This document shows, in pieces, positions 1-6,417 of a stretch of DNA of 7,416 bases. The DNA lies in the NCBI GenBank assembly GCA_021162285.1, contig JAGGYZ010000163.1:1-7416 (forward strand). Direction: 5' to 3'. A program made the position numbers and the translations under genes. The notes below the pieces were generated by a model. That model ran no database searches, had not been told where the DNA came from, and saw only the letters and a list, made by a program, of their open reading frames with translations. How positions within the stretch are numbered: the first letter of the stretch is position 1; each line of letters opens with the position of its first letter. The stretch is from Candidatus Fermentibacteraceae bacterium. GTDB taxonomy: Bacteria; Fermentibacterota; Fermentibacteria; Fermentibacterales; JCC-6.

Positions 1-1502
1 AATATCCACTTGACAAGAGAGTCAGCAGCTCCATAGGGGCTGTTCGTGGTGGGGCCCATGGCTCCTATTCCACCCCGGGCATCTCCAATTGACCCTTCGC
101 CCATAAGAGCTTCACAGAAACAGTAGTGGCCGTCAAACATTCCCACCTGGCATGCGACCAGAGCGAACCACGGCAGTTTCCGACCGTTGCTTAAGGCAGC
201 AACATCGGAAACGCTGAAACCCGGAGGGAAAATCGTGGTTACATTACCGTGGCCGCACAGACCGAAAATTGAAACACCGCTGTTAATCGTGTCTGTAAGC
301 GCCGCCACAGTAGGTGTAATGCCTCCGTTTTCGCAGAACCATATCGGATCCATTCCAGCAGCCATCATGTACTCCATATAGTCCCATGAGTTGGCTGTAA
401 ACTCTGTGTGCCCCACACTGATCCCTTTCTGAAACCAGCTGCTCCCGCTTTCGAAAGGGTACATCTCATGCTGCACTATCTTCCATGCTTCATACCCGAG
501 GTCAGAGCTGTTTTCCCCTGAAAGCCTTCCTACATGAATACTCGGCACACAGCCGGACCCGATTACGCCGTAGATATTGTCTGCAGAATGACCGCTGTAT
601 ACAGGGGATGGGACCACATCAGCATCCCCCACAAGAAGAATGTACTCCGGAGGAACAGGCCATGTGCTGAAAGCGTCTTCAATGTAAGCATCAATTTCTG
701 CAGGTGTTGTTCCGATTTCCGGTATTACTCCGGTAACCACCTCAAAACCCTTTCTGTTCTTCCAGTCTATAAGGTCACTGACTGCGTCAATTCCCGATTG
801 TGTTGAAATCACCAGGTAACAGCCATCAACAGAATTTCCACAGGAATCAAACCCGACAACATCTCTGTAGAAAGGTATATAACTGCGTGTTATATCGTTA
901 CTCGACCGCAGCAGTTCATTCTCTCCCTGTTCATCGGTTACAAAAAACCTGACAGTTACCGACCTGGTTACTTCCAGATTACCGGTTAACGGGTTCCAGC
1001 TCACCGGCAGAAATCCCACCCTGGCAATTCTTATATCTCTCAGTATTTCAACAGACTCAATATCCACAGGGCTTGAGGGCCAGCGAACCCCGCCGTTGTA
1101 GAATTCCTCATCAGACTGCAACTCCGGCCTCGGCTCTCCACGAACAGGCAGAGGTTGAAACGGAACTACTTCCCCGGGCAGATGTATAAAAAATGATTCC
1201 GTATTCAGTATTTCATAACTGACTCTTCCTCTGTCGGGAACCTGTACCATTGTTCTAACATCGGGCATATCAGGAAGACCTGGAACCGCTGAGATACCCT
1301 CACCGGGAACCCGCAGAACACACTTGAGATCAGAACCTTCGTTTTCCAGAGAAGTCAGACTGAACTTTACTGTAATACTCTGCAGATCCGACGACACAAG
1401 TTCTGCTGTTCCTGTGAATTCGTCATTCTGAAACAGAGTATCCGCATAAGCAAAGCCGGTAACAAGAACAACACAAACAAGCAACTTCACAAAACCAGAC
1501 AT
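1..1502 (-). CDS. Secreted gingipain-like cysteine peptidase (family C25), C-terminus cut off by the window edge
   Basis: The first 500 residues read without a stop to the window's left edge, so the 3' end is missing. Residues 1-20 form a Sec signal peptide: a short Lys-containing start, a hydrophobic core (LLVCVVLVTGF) and an AYA|D cleavage site. Residues of about 25-215 look like the beta-rich propeptide of C25 enzymes. The catalytic domain begins near Tyr229 (YLVIS), with a GDADVVP strand-turn at 292-298. The catalytic His is His418 in LCGHGN and the nucleophile is Cys451 in VACQVGMFD. The 33-residue spacing matches that of Porphyromonas gingipain RgpB (His211/Cys244). CFCEAL (461-466) and a Gly-rich stretch leading to PTTNSPYG follow, as in the family. 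The product should be exported and cleave proteins outside the cytoplasm; the S1 specificity cannot be read. The ATG at 1502-1500 is fixed by an AGGAGG site five bases upstream. It lies 73 bases downstream of ligA on the same strand. C25 proteins often carry Ig-like or sorting domains at the C-terminus, which would lie outside the window. Confidence 0.9.
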   Translation of the reverse strand, partial: MSGFVKLLVCVVLVTGFAYADTLFQNDEFTGTAELVSSDLQSITVKFSLTSLENEGSDLKCVLRVPGEGISAVPGLPDMPDVRTMVQVPDRGRVSYEILNTESFFIHLPGEVVPFQPLPVRGEPRPELQSDEEFYNGGVRWPSSPVDIESVEILRDIRIARVGFLPVSWNPLTGNLEVTRSVTVRFFVTDEQGENELLRSSNDITRSYIPFYRDVVGFDSCGNSVDGCYLVISTQSGIDAVSDLIDWKNRKGFEVVTGVIPEIGTTPAEIDAYIEDAFSTWPVPPEYILLVGDADVVPSPVYSGHSADNIYGVIGSGCVPSIHVGRLSGENSSDLGYEAWKIVQHEMYPFESGSSWFQKGISVGHTEFTANSWDYMEYMMAAGMDPIWFCENGGITPTVAALTDTINSGVSIFGLCGHGNVTTIFPPGFSVSDVAALSNGRKLPWFALVACQVGMFDGHYCFCEALMGEGSIGDARGGIGAMGPTTNSPYGAADSLVKWI

Positions 1503-1507
1503 TCCAA

Positions 1508-1513
1508 CCTCCT
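1508..1513 (-). promoter_or_regulatory. Ribosome binding site of the C25 peptidase gene
   Basis: The minus strand reads AGGAGG, a perfect anti-16S match, five bases before the ATG at 1502-1500. It is the strongest Shine-Dalgarno site in the window. It settles the start codon, which also gives a well-formed signal peptide. Confidence 0.85.
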
Positions 1514-1537
1514 CAGGATTACAACACCGCTTCATTT

Positions 1538-1566
1538 CGTATATATATACACGTTTTCATGTTGAA
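1538..1566 (-). promoter_or_regulatory. Possible promoter with AT-rich palindrome between ligA and the C25 gene
   Basis: The 73-base gap between ligA and the C25 gene contains the perfect 12-base palindrome GTATATATATAC (1539-1550). On the minus strand a TTCAAC box (1566-1561) precedes TATACG (1543-1538) by 17 bases. Each matches four of six consensus positions of a sigma-70 promoter. Placement and spacing would suit a separate promoter for the peptidase gene. The boxes are weak, and AT-rich sequence yields such matches by chance. The palindrome could instead be an operator or only a low-complexity run. No GC-rich hairpin with a T-run is present, so I see no intrinsic terminator after ligA. 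Confidence 0.3.
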
Positions 1567-1575
1567 TGGTAGTGT

Positions 1576-3573
1576 TCATTCCTGACTGTCTGCTTTTCCG
1601 GCCAGCACCATGAATTCATCTTCAGACAGGATTTTCACTCCAAGTTTCCGGGCCTTTTTCAGCTTTGAGCCTGCGTTCTCTCCTGCAACAAGCAGTGTTG
1701 TGCTGCCTGTGACTGCAGTGGTAACCTTTGCTCCGGCTGCTGACGCAATCCTTCCGGCTTCCTGTCTGGTTAAAGACAGCTGCCCTGTGAAAACAACCGT
1801 CTCACCGACAAGTGAAGTACCCCGCTTGATGCTCTTTTCAACCGGGTTAAACCCGGCATCAAGAAGATGCTGTACCACAGCAGAAGTTACCGGGCTGGTA
1901 AAAAACCTTCTTACAGAAGCAGCAGCAACAGGCCCCACACCCTTTACAGCCATAAGCTCTTCCTCTGCAGCATTTCGAAGGGCTTCTACTGTTGTAAATT
2001 CCGCCGCAATGTCACGGGATGCCACCTCTCCGATCCCGGGGATTCCCAGCCCTGTGAGATAGCGGCTCAGTGATACACTTCTGCTTCGCTCCAGAGCGGC
2101 AAACAGTTTTGACACTTTGAGCTCGCCCATGTTTTCAAGGCTGGTGAGTTCGTGGTAATTGAGACTGTAGATATCCTCGATAGAATGTACCATCCCTGAA
2201 TCAACAAGCTGCTCACACAGCTTCTGCCCCATTCCCTCTATGTCCAGAGCCTTGCGTGAAGCCCAGTGCTGAAGACTTCGTCTGATTCTGGCAGGACACG
2301 ACGGGTTGATGCAGTAGAGATTGACCTCGTTGTCCGGCTGTACCACAGGACCTCTGCAAACCGGACACTTATCCGGCATCACGAAGGCAGCCCCTCTAGT
2401 TGCATCAACTGGGGGAATGCTCTTTACCACCTCTGGTATAACATCTCCGGCTCTGCGCACAAGCACTATATCTCCGGCTCTTACATCTTTTCTCAGTACT
2501 TCATCCTGGTTATGCAGCGTTGCTCTTGATACAGTTACACCGCCAACCTGTACCGGCTCAAGAACAGCCACCGGTGTCAATCTGCCTGTGCGCCCCACCT
2601 GAATTTCAATTCTTTCAAGAACGGTAGACAACTCCTCAGCATGAAATTTCCACGCAGTGGCCCATCTGGGCGAACGGGAGACAGAACCCAGAAGCTCTCT
2701 GTGAGAGAAACTGTTGAGTTTGATGACCACACCGTCAATCTCCATGGGAAGGTCTGCCCTCTTTTCAACAAGGCTGTTGTACACAGCTGTCACCTGCTCA
2801 GCGGTTGTGCAGATCCTGTTCTCGCTGTTTACCGAAAAACCCCACTGATGAAACTGTTTCAACAACTCTGCCTGGGTCTTAATATTACTGGAACTGCCAC
2901 CTGAGGCATAGGCAATAAAAGAAAGCGGACGTTCAGCTGTTACGCTGCTGTCAAGCTGTCTGAGCGATCCGCTGGCAGCGTTCCTGGGATTTGCAAAAAC
3001 TGGTTTCCCGTTGTCTTTCCTCTCGCTGTTCATCCTCAGGAAACTGGATGTTTTAAAGAAGACCTCTCCCCTGACCTCGGTGTCCAGCGGTTGACCGGAG
3101 TTAAGCCTCAGCGGGATGGAGCGGATGGTTCTTGCATTTTCTGTGACATCTTCACCGTTTACTCCATCACCCCTTGTTCCTGCTCTTACCAGAACAGAGT
3201 TTCTGTACACAAGAGAAAGAGAAACACCGTCCAGCTTAGGCTCTACAGAATACTCCACCGAGTTTACCTTCAATTCGTTCTGAATCCGGTTGTGAAACTG
3301 AAGAAACCCCTCGTTGCTGAACACATTTGATAAACTGAGCATAGGCGGGTTGTGAACAACTGCTGCAAACCCGGACACCGGGACAGATCCAACCCTGGCC
3401 GAGGGTGAATCCTGTGTTTTGAATTCAGGGTATTGCTTCTCAAGAAGCAGGAGACGATTCATCAGAGCATCATAGTCTGAATCCGTAATACTGGAGCCGT
3501 TTTCGGAATAGTACTGTCTGTTGTACTTTCTAATCAGCTCGGAAAGGTTCGATATTTCCTTCTGCGGCTTCAT
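1576..3573 (-). CDS. ligA: NAD+-dependent DNA ligase LigA
   Basis: LigA seals nicks with 3'-OH and 5'-phosphate ends during replication and repair, using NAD+ to adenylate itself. The 665 residues match the usual bacterial length (E. coli 671) and all domains are present in order. The Ia domain (1-60) carries the NMN-binding pattern DSDYD (31-35). The adenylation domain has the nucleophile Lys113 in KLDG (113-116), TRGDG (133-137), Glu170 in EVRGE, Arg197 in NPRN and Lys285 in DGVVIK. The OB fold (about 318-400) includes VGRTGRLTPVA. A Cys4 zinc finger uses Cys403, Cys406, Cys421 and Cys426. Helix-hairpin-helix repeats cover about 440-580 (GLGIPGIG, VKGVGPVA), and a C-terminal BRCT domain covers 588-665. 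The gene looks intact and functional. Its ATG overlaps the stop of the upstream lipoprotein gene (ATGA), with AGGGG four bases before the start (minus strand 3582-3578). It is probably co-transcribed and translationally coupled with that gene. Confidence 0.98.
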   Translation of the reverse strand: MKPQKEISNLSELIRKYNRQYYSENGSSITDSDYDALMNRLLLLEKQYPEFKTQDSPSARVGSVPVSGFAAVVHNPPMLSLSNVFSNEGFLQFHNRIQNELKVNSVEYSVEPKLDGVSLSLVYRNSVLVRAGTRGDGVNGEDVTENARTIRSIPLRLNSGQPLDTEVRGEVFFKTSSFLRMNSERKDNGKPVFANPRNAASGSLRQLDSSVTAERPLSFIAYASGGSSSNIKTQAELLKQFHQWGFSVNSENRICTTAEQVTAVYNSLVEKRADLPMEIDGVVIKLNSFSHRELLGSVSRSPRWATAWKFHAEELSTVLERIEIQVGRTGRLTPVAVLEPVQVGGVTVSRATLHNQDEVLRKDVRAGDIVLVRRAGDVIPEVVKSIPPVDATRGAAFVMPDKCPVCRGPVVQPDNEVNLYCINPSCPARIRRSLQHWASRKALDIEGMGQKLCEQLVDSGMVHSIEDIYSLNYHELTSLENMGELKVSKLFAALERSRSVSLSRYLTGLGIPGIGEVASRDIAAEFTTVEALRNAAEEELMAVKGVGPVAAASVRRFFTSPVTSAVVQHLLDAGFNPVEKSIKRGTSLVGETVVFTGQLSLTRQEAGRIASAAGAKVTTAVTGSTTLLVAGENAGSKLKKARKLGVKILSEDEFMVLAGKADSQE

Positions 3574-5573
3574 TCAACCCCTGTACCTGTCACTCTGGTG
3601 TACATAAGATCTGCCGGGACAACACCTCTGAAGTTGAGGTCTATGGCAGTAATTTCACCGTAACCGGGAAGGTCTGTTGGACACTGGAACAACCCCGGTT
3701 CACCGGAAGGAACCAGTGTTCTGACAACTGTGGTGTCTGACAGGTACAGACGGCATCTGTCAAATTCAATGTTAAACTGGAGACCAGGCTGAATTTCAGT
3801 CATGGTGAGAAGCAGTTTGCCGCCTTCCTCCCACCATCTAACACTGATCTGCGGGATCCCTGGCTGGTACAGGAGAGCCCGCAGGAGATGGTAGTGAGCA
3901 GTACCTTCGTACACCCTTAAACTAAGTGAAATTTTCTGCCAGAAGTTACCGCTTGAAGCATGCGTAAAGTTCTGGAGCATGTACGGCAGCCTGTTCACCA
4001 TTCTCAGTGAGTTGAGATACTCCATGACTATCACACCTTTGCCTCCTGTTACAAAGGGTTTCAGCGGTGACTGATTCAGCATGGGATCACCGAGAGCATA
4101 CTCTGCAACCAGTGGTGTGCTTCCGCTTCCTCCAAGATTCTGAGTATGGAAGAGATAGTACTTTAAATACACTTTTCTTATCTCTTCAATTCCAGTCTCA
4201 TCATCAGTATTCTCCGCGAAGTATCTCAAAGGAATCCAGGCTGCCAGCATCCTGGAAATAATTGGATCCAGATGAAGTGACTGAGAAAGAATACCCCCTG
4301 CCGCACCTGTGATGATGTCACATCCTTCAGGCACAATTCCGTTTACCATGCTCTCATCCCACATGGAGACATCAACCAGACTCTCCAGAGAACCTCTGGA
4401 GAACATCATTCCACCGAAGGCGGAAGTAACAACAGGACCACCGGGATTTATTATTTCCACAAAACTGAATTCAGCAGAGGGGAAGTCAATGGTGCTGCGA
4501 AGTACTGAAGTGATCTTTTCAACAGCCAGACTGTCCAGAGAAGAAATCGGGGAACCTGAGAGAACAAGCATCCTGTATCGTGGAGCTATAAGACCTTCCG
4601 TGTAGTTGCCTATGGCTATGGGAAGCCCGCCTACTATTCCGCCTGGAAGAGAATACCACTCCCCGGGTAATTCGCCCCCTGCAAGAGGGGTCCAGGATGT
4701 GATTGAATCTGGAAGAAACATACGTACATGGTATCCAGCAGGTTCCGATGAAACAGGATAGTAGCCATCCCCGGATAGATAGGCGGAAGTAAGCCTTGAC
4801 TGAACACAGACTGCACCGCGGGAATCAAGATACGGAATGTTTATCTTGAAATGGTTGCGGAATACACCTGTGTACATTCCCGAAGAATCTGCAAAACAGA
4901 AATACTGATTCGGGGTACTGTCTCTTCTGAATATACCTGCAGTCGAAGAAATTACTGAACTCGTGTCTCTGTGAATAAAAGTAAAGGCAAGGGAATCCAG
5001 GTTACTCTCCCGGAAGTCAACAACCAGCGAATCGATGGTTTCAAGAAGAGTACCGGTGGAGTCCTGCTGGTAGTAAACCATAATGTGGTGGGTAACATCG
5101 GGAGGAGGCTCTACGGCAGTAGCAGCTCTTTCCAGATCTATTTCAGAACCTGTTCGGTTTGAAAGAAAAACAGATCTCAACCCGGGAGGCCGTAGTATTA
5201 AAGCCTCACTGCAGACGGTTTCCGCCATAGAGACCAGCTGTTCGTCTCCATTGTCCGGCACTGTAATGGAAAACACAAGAACTGCTGAACCGCCGATGTA
5301 CCATTTTCTGTTGAACCGCAGCGAATCCGGAAGAGCGCTGCCGTAGTTCAGAGAATCAACTTCACTGCCATTGTCGGCGGTTAAAACTGCAACCATCACA
5401 AGCTCCGGTTTCATAAGCGTTTCATTTACCGGATGGAATTCAACAGACCATGGTCCCTGATGAATAACCTGATACTCCTCCCCTGTATCAACCGGTACAG
5501 GAGATATTCCTCCGTGATCGCAGGAGCTGCCAATCAGTATACCCAATATCAGAACACCTGAAACAAACCTCAT
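3570..5573 (-). CDS. Predicted lipoprotein with degenerate M1 aminopeptidase-like fold, putative pseudopeptidase
   Basis: This 667-residue protein has a short hydrophobic N-terminus ending in IGSSC. Cys18 is a plausible lipidation site, although Gly at -3 is not the best lipobox residue. Residues 30-150 are unrecognised. From about 160 the order resembles M1 metallopeptidases: a beta-rich N-terminal domain (HHIMVYY, 162-168; a long run to about 335), then FSFVEIINPGG...GGMMF (369-391) where M1 enzymes have the GAMEN-type strand. A helical part follows with AAWIPLRYFAE (444-454), in the place of the usual WLNEGFA, and GGKGVIVMEYL (510-520), in the place of YEKGA. A C-terminal beta-rich domain covers about 570-655 (GIPQISVRWW). 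The HExxH site aligns with GGILS (426-430) and the downstream Glu ligand with Leu449, so zinc binding should be lost. This assignment rests on pattern recognition, not a search. The ATG at 5573-5571 has only a weak GA-rich site upstream (GAAAGAG). The function is unknown; a scaffold or binding role in the envelope is possible. Confidence 0.75.
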   Translation of the reverse strand: MRFVSGVLILGILIGSSCDHGGISPVPVDTGEEYQVIHQGPWSVEFHPVNETLMKPELVMVAVLTADNGSEVDSLNYGSALPDSLRFNRKWYIGGSAVLVFSITVPDNGDEQLVSMAETVCSEALILRPPGLRSVFLSNRTGSEIDLERAATAVEPPPDVTHHIMVYYQQDSTGTLLETIDSLVVDFRESNLDSLAFTFIHRDTSSVISSTAGIFRRDSTPNQYFCFADSSGMYTGVFRNHFKINIPYLDSRGAVCVQSRLTSAYLSGDGYYPVSSEPAGYHVRMFLPDSITSWTPLAGGELPGEWYSLPGGIVGGLPIAIGNYTEGLIAPRYRMLVLSGSPISSLDSLAVEKITSVLRSTIDFPSAEFSFVEIINPGGPVVTSAFGGMMFSRGSLESLVDVSMWDESMVNGIVPEGCDIITGAAGGILSQSLHLDPIISRMLAAWIPLRYFAENTDDETGIEEIRKVYLKYYLFHTQNLGGSGSTPLVAEYALGDPMLNQSPLKPFVTGGKGVIVMEYLNSLRMVNRLPYMLQNFTHASSGNFWQKISLSLRVYEGTAHYHLLRALLYQPGIPQISVRWWEEGGKLLLTMTEIQPGLQFNIEFDRCRLYLSDTTVVRTLVPSGEPGLFQCPTDLPGYGEITAIDLNFRGVVPADLMYTRVTGTGVE
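4382..4402. repeat. Perfect inverted repeat inside the M1-like gene
   Basis: TCTCCAGAG (4382-4390) and CTCTGGAGA (4394-4402) are exact reverse complements, nine bases each, around AAC. It lies inside the coding sequence for SRGSLESL (392-399) of the M1-like protein. In the transcript it could fold to a nine-pair stem with a three-base loop. It has no T-run after it and is more likely a by-product of the codons than a regulatory element. Confidence 0.6.
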
Positions 5574-5645
5574 GTTTTCTCTTTCCCAAAGGGTTGACTA
5601 CAGACAAAATTTATTTAGTTTCCCACATCTGGAAAGGAAGTAACT
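5574..5645. promoter_or_regulatory. Divergent intergenic region, likely start signals for both directions
   Basis: These 72 bases separate the lipoprotein-ligA genes (minus) from the membrane protein gene (plus), so any local promoters of both directions should lie here. On the minus strand TTTCCA (5633-5628) and TAAATT (5611-5606) are 16 bases apart, each matching four of six sigma-70 positions. On the plus strand TTGACT (5594-5599) resembles a -35 box, but no good -10 box sits 16-18 bases beyond it. A plus-strand AAGGAAG (5634-5640) is the ribosome site of the right-hand gene. The assignment is positional; no box is convincing alone. Confidence 0.4.
5634..5640 (+). promoter_or_regulatory. 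Ribosome binding site of the membrane protein gene
   Basis: AAGGAAG lies five bases before the ATG at 5646-5648, a good though imperfect Shine-Dalgarno match. It supports this ATG as the start of the 229-residue protein. Confidence 0.65.
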
Positions 5646-6335
5646 ATGGAACTATTCAACATTCTGACACTGACGGTCAACGCCAGTGAGCCCAGCCCTG
5701 CATCTGCTCTGTTGTTTTCTTTTTATGCTCTTGCAACATTTCTTCTGATTCAGTTCCTTGGAGCAAGATTTTTTACAAGCTGCAATGAACGATTCAGCAA
5801 TTTTTCTCTTGTGTCATTTATTGTTATTGCAACCCTTGCTACTGCGTCTCTTACGGTTGCTTTCTTTCTGAAGGAAACCACTCACAAATTGTTCCTCGGA
5901 GTTGTGGGAGGCGTATTTATATGGACATCTCTCGGTGAAATAGCCGAGCAACTTGGATGGTACAAGGCTCATGCCAGAAACGCCGTCTGGATCTACCTTA
6001 CAACTATTGCAGTCTGGCTGGTAATGGTTTTTTTCATACCGGGAATTCCAGTTCCAATTCTCGGTTTTATCGGATACCCCCTGGTTGCCTGGGGAACACA
6101 CCTTACAAGGGTTCGTTTCATTCATAAATGGGGAGCAACTTCTTTTGCTTCAACTCTTCTGCTACTGGTGATGGCAGCAATCTCCGGCGGTGTGATCGTT
6201 GCCGGAGCACTGATTGGAACCAGGTTTTCCGGTATGATGGCCGGGCTGGTGTTTGCGATCTCCTCATGGTCAATAATGGAAATCATATGGGAACGGGGAA
6301 TGACAAACGGTCCCTGGAAGCGAACAGAAAAGTAA
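5646..6335 (+). CDS. Polytopic membrane protein of unknown function
   Basis: This 229-residue protein is strongly hydrophobic. I count six or seven membrane segments, near residues 20-42, 54-75, 82-99, 113-132, 135-150, 166-190 and 196-214. Loops are short, and the C-terminus (ERGMTNGPWKRTEK) is charged and probably cytoplasmic. Notable polar or aromatic residues near the membrane are the GEIAEQLGW stretch (97-105), with two Glu at the end of the third segment, and Trp208/Glu212/Trp215 near the last. There is no cleavable signal peptide, no P-loop and no transporter motif that I recognise, so no substrate can be named. The start is supported by AAGGAAG five bases upstream. It is followed after 82 bases by a Cache-domain receptor gene on the same strand, so the two may share a transcript and a sensory role, but this is inference from order. 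Base composition resembles its neighbours, with no sign of recent transfer. Confidence 0.88.
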   Translation: MELFNILTLTVNASEPSPASALLFSFYALATFLLIQFLGARFFTSCNERFSNFSLVSFIVIATLATASLTVAFFLKETTHKLFLGVVGGVFIWTSLGEIAEQLGWYKAHARNAVWIYLTTIAVWLVMVFFIPGIPVPILGFIGYPLVAWGTHLTRVRFIHKWGATSFASTLLLLVMAAISGGVIVAGALIGTRFSGMMAGLVFAISSWSIMEIIWERGMTNGPWKRTEK

Positions 6336-6417
6336 ACAGAACCCTGACCGAAAATATCTCTCGGCATTAGACCGGGTCTCCTCTGGCGAAACTGGCTTCT
6401 CTCCGTTATCTTGCGTT
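6336..6417. other. 82-base gap between the membrane protein and receptor genes
   Basis: The gap holds no small gene that I can support. It contains a short imperfect palindrome, AGACCGGGTCT (6369-6379), five-base arms around one G. There is no run of T after it, so it is not an intrinsic terminator; it may be an operator-like site or chance. No Shine-Dalgarno match precedes the downstream ATG. Confidence 0.4.

Noticed and set aside
187..806. Several short plus-strand open frames in the first 800 bases
   Set aside because: The minus strand here encodes the C25 catalytic domain without interruption, including the His and Cys motifs. The plus-strand frames are shadows.
1503..1575. Possible intrinsic terminator after ligA
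   Set aside because: The gap has an AT palindrome but no GC-rich stem followed by a T-run on the minus strand.
1610..2062. A 150-codon open frame on the plus strand opposite the 3' part of ligA
   Set aside because: It lies wholly antisense to the helix-hairpin-helix and BRCT coding part of a clear ligA. The translation has no recognisable domain, so it is a shadow frame.
3570..5573. Active M1 metallopeptidase
   Set aside because: No HExxH occurs anywhere in the 667 residues and the expected Glu ligand position is Leu, so an active zinc enzyme of this type is not supported.
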